Source: Cyanophora paradoxa
Taxonomy: Eukaryota > Glaucocystophyceae > Cyanophorales > Cyanophoraceae
Direction: 5' to 3'
Assembly: GCA_004431415.1 (NCBI GenBank)
Contig: QPMI01000542.1
Location: forward strand, 62,001-126,000
Length of the DNA stretch: 64,000 nucleotides
A program made the position numbers and the translations under genes. How positions within the stretch are numbered: position 1 is the stretch's first letter; each line of letters opens with the position of its first letter. Below the pieces are notes generated by a model. It had not been told where the DNA came from, made no database searches, and was given only the letters and a program-made list of their open reading frames with translations. Shown here in pieces: positions 32,739-42,759 of this stretch.

Positions 32739-33703
32739 ATATCGATTTGAAATCAGTGATCCACCTATTTTTAGCTGCTCCAGTTTCTGGAAAGCAGCGA
32801 TCGACGAGAAGATGGGAAGCAAAGCGCCAGTGGCGAAGATGCCACACCGCAGCCGCTTGAGTGTGGGAGCCAGCGGTGCGAGGGCTTGCAGGGTCTCCAG
32901 GGTCATCGACATGCTGCAAGAACACGTGTATACGTACATGTGGTCTAAGAAATATGAATGAACAAATTTATATTAGGCAGATGTGGCGCACTACGAAAAC
33001 TCCAGAGCCTGCAACGGGAGCGATGCCAACATTTGCACTGCGCCCTGAACCAATGGCCCAGCCACCGGTACCAGTTCAAGGTTATCTTCCAGCGGTATAC
33101 AGTCGCTTGAAATGCGCGCAATATACACCTGCAGGGACGACATTGGTGTGCAGATCTAGAAGCGTGCTGTTAACCTCGAGCTCCCATGTACATGTGCACC
33201 TGTTCCAGTCGCGAGAAGTGCTGAATCGTTGGCAGAATGCCCGGGGATACAACGCTCTTGAAAGCGATTCTGAGCTCCGTTAGTTGCATGCCAAACATTT
33301 TGCTCAACTTGCTGAAATGAGAATCGCTGAGATCGCCGTCTTCCAGACAAAGCGAGCGCAGCGCTTCACGGCGTGCTTTCGGCTGATCATGATTGAGAAG
33401 CGCATCAACGACTTTATCGCTGGCTGGTCTGATGAATATGCGCTCCCACAGGCTGGGCTGCAGTGCGAGGCTGCGGAAGCGGCGGGAGACGTGGCTCAGC
33501 TGCACGAGCTCGCAGAGGTCCTGATCGGTAGAGCGACTGGAGCCAGAGTACGCTTTGATTGACCCGATCTCGGTGTAGCTAGTCTCCGACGCTTTCGCGA
33601 TGATGCGCGCGACGAGCTCGTCGGGCAGCGCGTCGAACGGGCTGCCGCCGGCCGCCATCGCCGCCGCCACGCGCGAGAGCGTCGCCGCGGACGCTGCGGG
33701 CAA
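31701..33703 (-). CDS. F-box protein with leucine-rich repeats, array unit 0
   Basis: The F-box exon begins just above 33695 after a conserved acceptor (GCAG then CGTCCGCGG) and reads [20 protein letters not shown], then [18 protein letters not shown] and SLWERIF. Downstream exons on the minus strand give [66 protein letters not shown], and the last exon [15 protein letters not shown]...[11 protein letters not shown] ending [10 protein letters not shown] with the stop at 31701. It is the most diverged of the four array F-box genes. One intron contains the TA microsatellite. Expected role: SCF substrate receptor. The exon 5' of the F-box is not resolved. Confidence 0.7.
32645..32736 (+). repeat. 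(AT)46 microsatellite in an F-box gene intron
   Basis: 92 bp of pure AT dinucleotide inside an intron of the unit 0 F-box gene. It lies next to the exon coding [11 protein letters not shown]. The other units do not have it. Confidence 0.95.
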
Positions 33704-34870
33704 TATATATACGTCAGAGGTTTGACTCGCGAGAGAGCTCTAGATCTGATAAGCGCGAGCAGGCGGAAGCGGCCGCAGCTGCGGCAGACAATGCAGGAGC
33801 AGGCGGAAGCGGCCGCAGCGCACCCTGCAGCTGGCCGGCCGCGGCCGCGGCGCCGGCCGACGTCGACGGTACCGGCCGCGGTACCGGTGTGGCCGCGCTC
33901 GCGATCGACGAAGACGAGCCCGCAGAGACGGTACCGCCTCCTGCTCACGCAGGTCAGCGAAGGGACACGCGAAGCTCGAAACGCGGCGGCGTGGCTCAAG
34001 CTCGCTGACCTGCCGCCGGCGCATCTCCCGCGGCCGCCCTCGCCCGCTTCGCCGCCCGCTCGCGCGCCATCTGCCCCGAGAGCAATCCAGCTGCAGGTAC
34101 GCACGAGAGCGTGGCCTGCGATGGTGGTCAGCGGCGGAGCGGCCGAGCCGATCTTCGCCAAAACAGCACACCTTGCCAAGCGACCACCCTGCTCGCACTC
34201 GCACTCGCGTCGCCGCGCTCCCTCCGGGTAGCGCGGTTGTTGCGGGACCAAAGCAGCAAAGCAGCTGCCAAAGCTGGTCGTACGGGTACAGTGCCGAATC
34301 GCTGGCGAGCTTGGAGCGCAGACAACCGGCTCGACACCGTGCAACACCGTGCTCCCGCGGGAAATCGATAGCTGCAGCTCGTGCGGCGCCAGCGCGTTCT
34401 CGTCGCGCTGCCACATTGTGTTCCCCTCACGCTGCCTCGAGACATTGCCAGCGGGAAGAGGGCCTCGTGCGTCGTTGAGGTCCGGATGCGCGGTGTTGCA
34501 GCGCGCCGCTTCCTGCCCTCGCCCACCTTCCCCGCAGACTTTGCCCTCGACGCAGCAGGCAGCCGCCGCTGCGTGCCGGTCGCGCTCGTGCAGTGCGGCG
34601 CAGCGAGCTGCCAGCGCTAGCGCGCCGTGCCACCCGAGACGTCGCCGCAGGCCTCCCCTCCCCGCTCCAGCTCCGCCCGCGAGCCGCCGTAAGGCAAGCG
34701 GCCACCCGCCCGCCCCGCCCCAGGGGATCGGTGGGATCTCTTACCGCCGCCGGGCCGGGCCGCAGGCGGGACCGATGGCGCGGCGGCGCGTGGGACCGGG
34801 GCGCCGGGGCGAGCCGCACCTTCGCAGCGAAGGCGCAGCGGCTGCTCCCGGGGTCGTGCTCCGGCGCGGT
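33704..34870. other. divergent region of unit 0, shared with units 1-3
   Basis: Between the divergent F-box (minus) and partner (plus) genes. It is conserved with 49590-50700 and its copies, including the open stretch around YRLLLTQVSEGTREARNAAA (about 33936-33995) followed by CAG/GTACGCACG, which looks like a plus-strand exon end and donor. It probably contains the partner's first exon and both promoters; I cannot fix the start. Confidence 0.4.
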
Positions 34871-35719
34871 CAGGCGAGGGGTGAAGCTCCCCCCGTACCC
34901 CCCGTACCCCCCCAGCTCGCAGGCGGCGTGGGCGTCGGGGCGCCCTCCGGAGCCCGCTGGCAATCGCACTCGCCTACGCCCTCGGAGGCGCCGTCGGTCA
35001 ACGGGTGGCTCCCGAGCGCGCCGGGGGCGACCCCGTCCGTCTCCCCTCCCCCCCTCCACGGCGGCTGGCGCCTCCCGCCCTCCTCCGTGCCGCGCTCGGC
35101 GGCGGCGCCTATCCCGCGGAGGGCGTCGGCCAACGGGGCTGCCTCGCGGGCGGCCGCGTGCTCGCCGCCGGACCTGACGCCGCCGGCCTCGTGGGGCGGG
35201 CCGGGGACGGCGGCGGACGGCCTCGCGGCGGCGCTGGAGGCGGCCGGCCCGCGCGCCTTCTCGCCCGTCGACCTCTCCCCGCGGGGCGACCCCGGCGGCC
35301 GCCCGTCGATCGGGGAGGCGCTCTCGGCGATCTCGCCGCGGCGCCTGCCGCTCGCGTCGCCGCCGGCGCCCGACGTGAGCGCGCTGCACGCGTGCCTCGC
35401 CCAGCTGGAGGGCATCGCGCCGGCGCCGGCGCCCCGCGCGCCCCGCGTGGCGCCCTTCAAGGAGGCGCCCTCGCCGGCGCCGGCGGCCTCGCCGGGCCTC
35501 TCGGCCTCGCCCTTCCTTTCGGCGTCGGAGGAGGAGCGGCGCGCGCCCTCGAGCGGCGGCGCCGGCGGCCCGTCGACGTCGGGCGGCGAGGAGGAGAGCC
35601 TCCGCGCCGGCTCCGCCTTCGCCCCGGCCGCGGAGGAGGGCGAGGGCGACGAGGCCGCCCCGGCGCCCGCCGCGCCCCCCAGCAGGGCCGCCCGCCGCAA
35701 GAAGAAGAAGGGCCAGTGA
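34871..35719 (+). CDS. array partner protein, unit 0: Pro/Ala-rich with Lys-rich C-terminus
   Basis: The open region begins in the text coding GGVGVGAPSGARWQSHSP and runs to TGA at 35717. It matches the inverted copy at 4133-4920 over its whole length. It has PxxP-rich low complexity, the island DVSALHACLAQLEGIAPAP, an acidic patch before the end, and the terminus RAARRKKKKGQ. No catalytic or binding domain is recognisable; the composition suggests a disordered protein or tail. It lacks the upstream EELVNLL exons of the inverted copy, so it may be a 3' fragment attached to a different 5' end. Confidence 0.45.
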   Translation, partial: QARGEAPPVPPVPPQLAGGVGVGAPSGARWQSHSPTPSEAPSVNGWLPSAPGATPSVSPPPLHGGWRLPPSSVPRSAAAPIPRRASANGAASRAAACSPPDLTPPASWGGPGTAADGLAAALEAAGPRAFSPVDLSPRGDPGGRPSIGEALSAISPRRLPLASPPAPDVSALHACLAQLEGIAPAPAPRAPRVAPFKEAPSPAPAASPGLSASPFLSASEEERRAPSSGGAGGPSTSGGEEESLRAGSAFAPAAEEGEGDEAAPAPAAPPSRAARRKKKKGQ

Positions 35720-36001
35720 TAGGTAGCCCCTCCTCTTCGCGAACGCTTCTTTCCTAGCCTTAGCTAGCTAGTTGTGGATCCCTGTGATGCCCGCATCGTT
35801 TCGTTCCTGGGTGTACAGATCGACCTCTCTATCCTGCTTGCTATGCTTAATAACTTCGCTTTCAAAACATCGCCCTCGGCCTCGCCGGGCCTCTCGGCCT
35901 CGCCCTTAGCTTCCTGTCATTGTTTCACTAGCACTCGAGCTCGTTCAAACCAATTTTCCTTGCTGTAAATTGCAGGCTTCGTTCTTCACAAAATGTGAGT
36001 G

Positions 36002-36007
36002 GCTAGC
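36002..36007. repeat. left target-site duplication GCTAGC
   Basis: Six bases flanking the left terminus, matched by 47519-47524 on the right. The same six bases occur once, uninterrupted, at 53371-53376 and 59239-59244 in identical context. Because GCTAGC is its own reverse complement, the boundary could formally be placed on either side of it. Confidence 0.9.
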
Positions 36008-36448
36008 AAAAAATGAGAGTACCCCCATCAGGGTGGGCCCGCCCTCTTTGCCACCCTCACCCCTCCAAAACCACCCCATCCCACCCACTCCAGCGCCTTC
36101 CCAGCCCTCATTCTTTCCCACTCTCTCGCTACGTCTACCGCCCTTCTCTCCCTCTGGTCTACCTCCCCTTCCATCCAGCAACCGCTAGGTAGTATCTAAC
36201 GTCTACTCCAATCGATCTTGCAAAAGATATAGCAGTGATTTGAGACGGGCCCCCAACGCGACGGTCTGCAGAGATAGCTTAATCAGCAGCTAGGCGTTAA
36301 TACTGTGTTCTTCCTATCTAAATAGCGGAGAGGTTTCCAGGTTCTAGCTAGACGATAAAACTATATAATCGAAGCTGATTGCATATGCGAGTTTAGGTTC
36401 TAGTTAGTCAATAATACTGTGTGGATGATAGCGCCGGTCTTTGAATCA
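36008..36448 (+). repeat. left terminal inverted repeat (441 bp)
   Basis: Pairs with 47078-47518. The outer 170 bp is pyrimidine-rich on this strand. The inner part contains two copies of an AATACTGTGT word (about 36300 and 36412) and of CTAGAACCT-type words, and homology ends near TTGAATCA with one or two mismatches. Confidence 0.95.
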
Positions 36449-36564
36449 CCAACGGGTCACCGCAATTGAGGTTTCTCTTATTTTGTCTTAAAGAGATCCC
36501 TTTCCAATATTGCTATGTGAAGTTGCGTTTGGAACAAGCAAAAAAATTGTGATATATACTTCCA

Positions 36565-39500
36565 ATGGACGTTACCCAGAATAATGCAGCGACTCGGCGC
36601 TTCCGGTTGGCCAGAATCAAAGACCAGATCGAAGCGCTCGCGATATCATTGTATAATCGACGCGTCATACATTGGGCCTTCAAAAATAAATTGATTAGAA
36701 TTTCAGCACAAGGCTCGAGAACACGTTTTGCAACGTTGGAAAAGTACGCTTCACTCTTGAACGAACTTGCAAGACTTCCTAGGTCAGCGCGTCCTGTGTC
36801 AGGTCGTCGACTAGAGCTAGCGATTGCTGAGGGCCAGGCCGACATTGTTCGAGGGTTCTCAGAATTACCTGAGGTTGACGGTGGAGATGATGTTCAAATC
36901 AATGACAGCAATACGACTACAGCGCTTGACGGGCGATATGCGGAGTGGAAATACCAATTGCCTCGCGGTTCTGGCCGCGTAACCTCGATGCAAGCCCGAT
37001 TTGAGAACAACGAACTTTTCAAACAGAACGCAATAGCATTCGTTAGCGCCCAGGTAAATCTTGCAGAGGCGGTAAGAATGGGCATTGCACTACAAATCTC
37101 TGGATTAGCGGTATACAGAAAGCCAGAGACTGATACAACAATTGCAATCATTATTGAGCATCGCCGTTTCGATCGCATCGAGCCAGGGGCAAGCATCGAG
37201 ACTGCTCTGCGCTCACAGCTGGAAGAACTAGACATTCTTGCGACAGAGAAAAGCAGGGATTCCTCAGTTTTCGACACATGGATACATCTGGTCTTTAAAA
37301 CTGTGCGATACTTCCGCCGCATGGGTGGTCGTGGACGTAGGTTCACACTCCCGCGGTGGCTTGTGGAGAAGCAGGCACTCATCAATATCGATGCTCCGAA
37401 CAATGAATGCTTCAAGTATGCTGTACTTGCAGCTCAGCACGCGCTACGACCGGGCCAGGATTCACGTAGTGCTTGTCATTATCGACCGTATGAGAGCTCT
37501 TTGGACTGCACTATGCTCACATTTCCCACCCGCTAGATTCAAAGGTTTTCAAAAAGTTCGAGCAGGCTAACAACGTAAACCTATGTATTTATACGACAGC
37601 ATTAGATGAACAGGACATTGTACCAATCCATATCAGCGCAGCAAAAGACGCAATACCAATCTTGTATGTACCTGCAGGCAGCGACAATGATGTAGGGCAT
37701 TATCTCTGGATCAAGAACATCTCACGTCTGTTTGGAAAACATGATTCTCCCGCCAAACACTATTGTCTTGCGTGTCAAACAGGTTTTAGCTCAGGTGCTG
37801 CGTTTGAAAATCATCTTAAATATGACCGTTGCCTCGATCGAGACGAGCATGCGAGAGATGTTCTGCCGAAAAAAGGAGCCCACATCCAGAAGTTTATTAA
37901 CTATGAGTACTCAATCCGGCAACGTCTGGTCGGATATGCTGATTCAGAGACGATTACAATGCCAATTCCCTGCATTAGTGGAAAGACCGAAAAGAAAGGT
38001 GTGCATGTGATTGCTTCAGTCGGCTGTCTGGTTGTATCTTCGAAAGGTGAACAGTTTTGTTTCAAATACATGGGTTCGGAGAGCGAGGACTGCGCTGAGA
38101 AGTTCGTGCAATGGTTGGACGAAATGGAACCACAATTTCGAGAGCTCTTGCGAGAGACTGCACCAATCCAGATTACTCAGGAAGAGGAGCAGCGTTTTCA
38201 AACGACGACCGAGTGCTACATGTGCAAGAACACGTTCAAGGATGCGAAAGACAAGCACCGTGATCACTGCCACGAATCTGGCCGATATTTCGGGGCTGCC
38301 TGCAGAGCTTGCAATCGACGCCGCGCGAAATCAGCTGCTGTTCCATTATTCTGGCACAACGGTCGAGGATTTGACTTCCACCTGCTCGTACGTGCTCTAG
38401 CATCTGGCTATAACCGTCGTTTAGCAGCTTGGAAGGAGTTTCAAGCGCATGTCGAAAGCGAGTTTGAAAGCAAGTACGGTGGACGTGAGATGACCCAGAG
38501 CAGAAAAAGAAGGCGAAGAAGGGGCTCGAACGCCGACTCCGCCCACAGAGTCTCCTTTCGATAAAATTCGATCAGGTCTTTCAGAATAGCGAGCGAATTT
38601 CGCAGTTCAAGTATGGAATTTACGTTCTACGGGACTCGGCTCAGCACTTGAATGCGAGCTTGGACGACCTTGCAAAGGCTCTGCCCGCGGAAAAGAAGAA
38701 GATCACGCGCTCGCTGTATCTGGACGAGACTCGGTTCAAGCTGATGACTAGCAAAGGGATTTACCCTTATGATTACATGACGAGCTGGGCTCGCTTTCAG
38801 GAGTCTAAACTGCCTGCACGTCGTTATTTCAAAAATCAGCTTAAACAGAAGAAATGCACGAAAGATGAGTACGCACATGCGAAGGCTGTTTGGCGAGAGC
38901 TCGGCTGCAGAACGCTATCAGGCTATACAATGGAGTATATGATGACAGATATCGCGTTACTAGCTGACGTGTTTGAAAACTATCGTGATACGTGTATTGA
39001 AACGTATGGCCTAGATCCTAGCTATTTTATGTCATCGCCGGGATTTGCTTGGCAGGCAGCACTTAAGCACACTGGAGTGAAGCTCGAGCTCTTTCACGAG
39101 GGGCAGCAGGATATGCACAGATTTATAGAATCCGGGATCAGGGGCGGAATCTCAATGATCTCAAAACGCTACGCACGAGCTGAGAACAAATATTTGAGCA
39201 TAAAGTTCAACAAGTACACCCACGCTGTTGAGCCTACAGTCTCACAGTCTACATGCATGTCTAACTACTACCGAACACACAAGGAATCGTGGCTCATGTA
39301 CCTCGATGCAAACAACTTGTACGGCGTCGCAATGAAGCGCAAGCTACCCACAGGAGATTTCCGCTGGATAAACTAGATCAAGACGTTGATGTAATGCAGT
39401 ACGTTGCAAGCCTTGACGCGGATGGAGCTCGTGGCTATGCTCTCGAAGTCGATATGTACATGCCTGAGCATCTCCATGACGAGTTCTCAGACTATCCGCT

Positions 39501-40620
39501 GGCCCCTGAACGGATGTGTGTGTCCAAGGAACACCTATCAAAGCGACAACAGGATATGATTAACGACGAGAAGCTTACCTCAGTTGAACGAACTCCAAAG
39601 CTCGTTCCGAATCTGCTTCCAAAAAAGAATTATGTTGTTGATGGACGCTTGCTTCAGCTCTATACGTCACTGGGAATGATAGTAACCAACATCCATCGGG
39701 TCCTATCGTACGAACAAAGCGCATGGCTAGGGCGTTTCATAGATCTCAATACTCAAAAACGTAAAGAATCGCAGTTCACATACCAGAAGGACCTTTACAA
39801 GTTGATGAACAACAGTGTCTTCGGAAAGACGATGGAGAACGTGAGAAAGCACTGCTTTTCAGAGCTTGTGACTTCGGGAGACCGTCTGGTGAAGATCAAC
39901 AGCGAACCAAATCGGTTGAAGCAGGTGGTGATGTACGAAGAGAACCTTGTATTCGTTTCCAAGCGCAAAAGTGAGTACAATCTGAACAAACCTATCTACT
40001 GCGGGTTCGTCATCCTCGAACTTTCCAAGCTGCACATGTACCGCTTTTACTACCAGGTGCTCAAGCCGCTTTGGGGCCAGCGGCTGACACTATTAGGTAC
40101 GGATACTGACAGTCTCATCATCGAGGTTCGCACCAAAGATATCTATGCTGATTTACGCTCAATCAAGCATGAGCTGGATGTTAGCGACTACCCAGAGACA
40201 CATCGATTCTTCGATGGCATGACAGCCGATGAGGTTCGAGCTCTACGATCGATGGGGAAAACTCCGGGATTATTCAAGGATGAGCTCCATGGTCTGCAAA
40301 TGACAGAGTGGATCGCTAACCGGCCGAAATCTTATTATTATTCGCGTGAAGATTCCACGGACAAGCAGGTATGCAAGGGTATTCAAAAGACGTACTACAA
40401 CAGACTCACAAGGGATGTATTCTTCCGGTGCGTCTGTCCTAAAGAGGGAGAAAAGCAATCGTATGACATCAAAGGAATTCTCGGTTTCCGCTCGAAACTA
40501 CATGAGATTTATTTACAACGAACCTCGCGTCAGGCTCTTCATCCCCTTGATACCAAACGCTTCCTCGAGACTGACGGGATCAACACCCGAGCGATTGGAC
40601 ATTATAAAAATCGCGCCTGA
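36565..40620 (+). pseudogene. protein-primed family B DNA polymerase, three frameshifts
   Basis: Four consecutive open segments cover one polymerase: 36565-37536, about 37530-38500, about 38490-39376 and about 39370-40620. Each break needs a change of frame near 37530, 38490 and 39370. The first part ends with NNECFKYAVLAA and HYRPYES; the second has a Cys/His cluster (CYMCKNTF, HRDHCHESG, CRACNRRR) resembling endonuclease VII and the exonuclease motif PLFWHNGRGFDFHLL; the third has LNASLDDL and YLDANNLYGVAM; the fourth has KLMNNSVFGKTMENV and the catalytic GTDTDS near 40100. These are the hallmarks of Polinton pPolB, which replicates linear DNA from a terminal protein primer. The breaks are not in long homopolymers. 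Decay is the simpler reading. Confidence 0.9.
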
Positions 40621-40629
40621 TTTACAAAG

Positions 40630-41532
40630 ATGTACCAGATTACTGCGCCACCGGGTGTCTGGCAAATTGACGTATTATTTATTGGGAGATTTCGCTTGTT
40701 TGCAGGAGTCGAGATTGCAACCCGCTTTGCTGTCGTGCGCAAGCTCGAGACCTTTAAGCAGCTTCCAAAAATGATTGCACAGCTGCCTGGAATCTGGGGT
40801 TTTTCTGGAGACAACGGTTTTAACACAGCAGCGATTCGGGCAATGGCTGCAGAGAACTCGTTAAAAATGCACACTGATGTGGCTAAGGATGATCACATTT
40901 CAAAAGGAAACAAGCTGGGAATTATTGACAGGTTTGCGCGGACATTGCGAGCGTTGATCCAGGCAGACACCGAAGCACGTGGCTCACCGCATTTTCTGTC
41001 ACGTTTGCCGGCAATTATTAAGGCGTACAATGAAACAGCCCACAGCTCTTTCGGCGGAGAGCACTCCCCAACATGGATGCGGGAAAACTCGCAGGTTGCC
41101 GAGCAGTTGCATCAAGTGCGACAGCGACAGAACGATATCGAACGAGAGAATGCTAACTTGCCTAGACCAGGAACCGAAGTGCAAGTCCTGGAGCCGAAGC
41201 CAAGCGTGTTTGCAAAGGGTGTGGCGAAACCAAGCAAAGAGACGTATGTTGTTGCTGGCGCTGATAGAAATCGCATAAGGCTTATCACTAAACAAGGCGT
41301 GGAGATTTCTAGACGCGTTAAACCATCGGAAATACGTCAGCCGCGTGAGCGTGCGCCTCAAACACGAATCGAAAAAGAAGAAGCGCAAATGCGACAGCAG
41401 AGGCAATTGAGGCGTGAGGGATTGATCGAAATGAAAAAATACAGCGGCCAGAGCCGGCAGTATCGAGAGCTCAAGAAGCTCGAAGTGGATGCTGAGCCTA
41501 AGCTGCGAGCGGGCGCTAAGCCACTTCTTTAG
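40630..41532 (+). CDS. retroviral-type (rve) integrase
   Basis: 300 aa, intact, starting 10 bp after the polymerase stop. Catalytic core: first acidic residue in WQIDVLFIG, second in FSGDNGFNT, and at the third position NKLGIIDRFARTL, where most rve integrases have Glu. KDDHISKGNK precedes it. The C-terminal half is basic with RIRLITKQGVEISRRVKPSEI, a small beta-rich segment. The usual N-terminal zinc-binding HHCC part is absent, as the core begins within 12 residues of the Met. Its role is to insert the element's linear DNA into the host with a short staggered cut, consistent with the 6-bp duplication observed. Its end overlaps the convergent gene at 41516 by 17 bp. Confidence 0.88.
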   Translation: MYQITAPPGVWQIDVLFIGRFRLFAGVEIATRFAVVRKLETFKQLPKMIAQLPGIWGFSGDNGFNTAAIRAMAAENSLKMHTDVAKDDHISKGNKLGIIDRFARTLRALIQADTEARGSPHFLSRLPAIIKAYNETAHSSFGGEHSPTWMRENSQVAEQLHQVRQRQNDIERENANLPRPGTEVQVLEPKPSVFAKGVAKPSKETYVVAGADRNRIRLITKQGVEISRRVKPSEIRQPRERAPQTRIEKEEAQMRQQRQLRREGLIEMKKYSGQSRQYRELKKLEVDAEPKLRAGAKPLL

Positions 41533-41824
41533 CAAGGCATCTGCGTGCAATGTATGCTTTATGATATTCCCGGATCCGATCAGGATTCTCAACCCGATAC
41601 TTCGCTGTAATAGCAAGCTGTTTCAAACGGTATGTTTCATTTGTATGACGAAGCTTTCGATTACGCTCGGCATTTTTCCTTCTGCGTTCTGCTAGAATAT
41701 CTGGGGTAATCTCGATCGGTTTTGGTCCCTTCTTCTTCGGTTCATATGGCTCCATTGTCAACAGTCTCACTTTGGGCGGACGCCCACGACCACGCTTTAC
41801 AGCAGTACAATCTGCAGAACTCAT
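41516..41824 (-). CDS. small basic protein with AT-hook-like motif
   Basis: 102 aa from the ATG at 41824. The N-terminus has KRGRGRPPKV, an AT-hook-like GRP core that binds the minor groove of AT-rich DNA, and the rest is highly charged (ERRRKNAERNRKLRHTN). Coils are likely. Its convergent overlap with the integrase stop and its location in the element suggest a DNA-binding virion or regulatory protein. I do not recognise a family. Confidence 0.6.
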   Translation of the reverse strand: MSSADCTAVKRGRGRPPKVRLLTMEPYEPKKKGPKPIEITPDILAERRRKNAERNRKLRHTNETYRLKQLAITAKYRVENPDRIREYHKAYIARRCLAKEVA

Positions 41825-41901
41825 TATTCGCTTATCTCTCAATAATAAGAGGCATAAATCCTTTTAAGACAAATTAGCGCGACTTTTGGACCTTAAAGAT
41901 A

Positions 41902-42465
41902 ATGCAATCTGTAGATGTAACGAAAAAGAAGATGGAGGTCGTCATTTCTGATGTACCAGAGGGTGCTGCGTTGATTCCGTTAATGGGCATTCGCAATCGA
42001 CGCAAAGTCATCGTCGCCTACGCTCTTGTGTCACAGGATGATGCTGAGCGTGTGCTCGGGTTCCGCTGGAGTTTGAAAAAGGGATATGTCAGAGCCAAGA
42101 TCAATGGAAAAACCGTGTATTTGCATAATTTCATTGTTGGGAGACTTGAGAATGGGTTGACCGTTGATCATATTAATAATAACAAACTTGATAATAGACG
42201 CAAAAATTTGCGGCTTGCAACAGCTCGTCAGCAGAATCTTAACCGTGGTCAGCTGCGAAACAACACATCGGGTTTCATTGGTGTTTACTTCGATCAGCGA
42301 GATGGTAAATGGAAGGCAGAATATCATCTAAATGGCCGCAAAAAGACCATCGGTCGGTTTCAAACAGCAGAGGCTGCAGCTCATGCACGCGATGCATATG
42401 CCTTAGAACACACCAGCGAAGAGGACAAGCCATTCTTGCGGCTGAACTTCCCAGTTACCGTTTAA
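41902..42465 (+). CDS. HNH endonuclease with AP2-type DNA-binding domain
   Basis: 187 aa. Residues about 70-115 form an HNH domain: YLHNFIVGRLENG, VDHINNNKLDNRRKNLR, with the His-Asn-His/Asn pattern and LRLATARQQNLN. Residues about 120-175 form an AP2/ERF-like domain: SGFIGVYFDQRDGKWKAEY, then GRKKTIGRFQTAEAAAHARD. This architecture is known from phage and giant-virus homing endonucleases, which cut DNA at a target bound by the AP2 part and copy themselves by repair. It stands alone rather than inside another gene, so it may be a free-standing selfish gene or have been recruited by the element. Confidence 0.88.
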   Translation: MQSVDVTKKKMEVVISDVPEGAALIPLMGIRNRRKVIVAYALVSQDDAERVLGFRWSLKKGYVRAKINGKTVYLHNFIVGRLENGLTVDHINNNKLDNRRKNLRLATARQQNLNRGQLRNNTSGFIGVYFDQRDGKWKAEYHLNGRKKTIGRFQTAEAAAHARDAYALEHTSEEDKPFLRLNFPVTV

Positions 42466-42498
42466 ATGAACGTCTTAAATGGCGTCATTATTTTTTAA

Positions 42499-42759
42499 AT
42501 GGAACTCGAATTCGAAACGGTAGAGGAAGAGTTGGATCTTGAAAATCCATGGCCTGGTAGGACTCAACTCTCACCAAGTCACTGCATCAGCTTCGGCATT
42601 TTCAAGGGCGCAAGCTATCTGTGGATCGCATCAGCACGTCCAGAATATACCGCTTGGTTGCTCAGACAGTCTTGGCTACCGGCTTTTGATCGCGCTGCTT
42701 TTTTACGCGCACAAAGCGCAATAGAGCCGAAGTCGTTCCAGAAGCTTTGTACAGAATAG
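42499..42759 (+). CDS. small ExoX-C-like protein overlapping the ATPase gene
   Basis: 86 aa. The core HCISFGIFKGASYLWIAS then PEYTAWLLRQSWL matches the pattern FGKxKGxxxxxIAxxxPxYxxWLL found at the C-terminus of exonuclease X and in small viral proteins, thought to bind nucleic acid. The ATG follows the HNH-AP2 stop by 33 bp on the same strand. The last 145 bp overlap, in antisense, the 3' end of the packaging ATPase gene. Because the ATPase core motifs lie upstream of the overlap, both can be real. The domain call is from a short motif. Confidence 0.6.
   Translation: MELEFETVEEELDLENPWPGRTQLSPSHCISFGIFKGASYLWIASARPEYTAWLLRQSWLPAFDRAAFLRAQSAIEPKSFQKLCTE

Noticed and set aside
32614-32961. 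Open frame coding a long Ile-Tyr run
   Set aside because: It is simply the (AT)46 microsatellite read in frame.
36008-36190. Pro/Ser-rich open frames within the terminal inverted repeats
   Set aside because: They occur in both inverted repeats because of pyrimidine-rich composition, with no domain and no link to neighbouring genes.
40346-40774. 142-aa frame spanning the polymerase end and integrase start
   Set aside because: A shadow frame: the overlapping polymerase and integrase frames carry recognisable motifs throughout.
40630-41532. Retrotransposon or Ginger-type DNA transposon as the source of the integrase
   Set aside because: No reverse transcriptase or long terminal repeats are present, and the gene lies inside 441-bp inverted repeats together with pPolB, capsid and packaging genes.
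42539-42724. Alternative 61-aa frame inside the ExoX-C-like region
   Set aside because: It lacks the conserved FG.FKG and WLL motifs present in the 42499-42759 frame.
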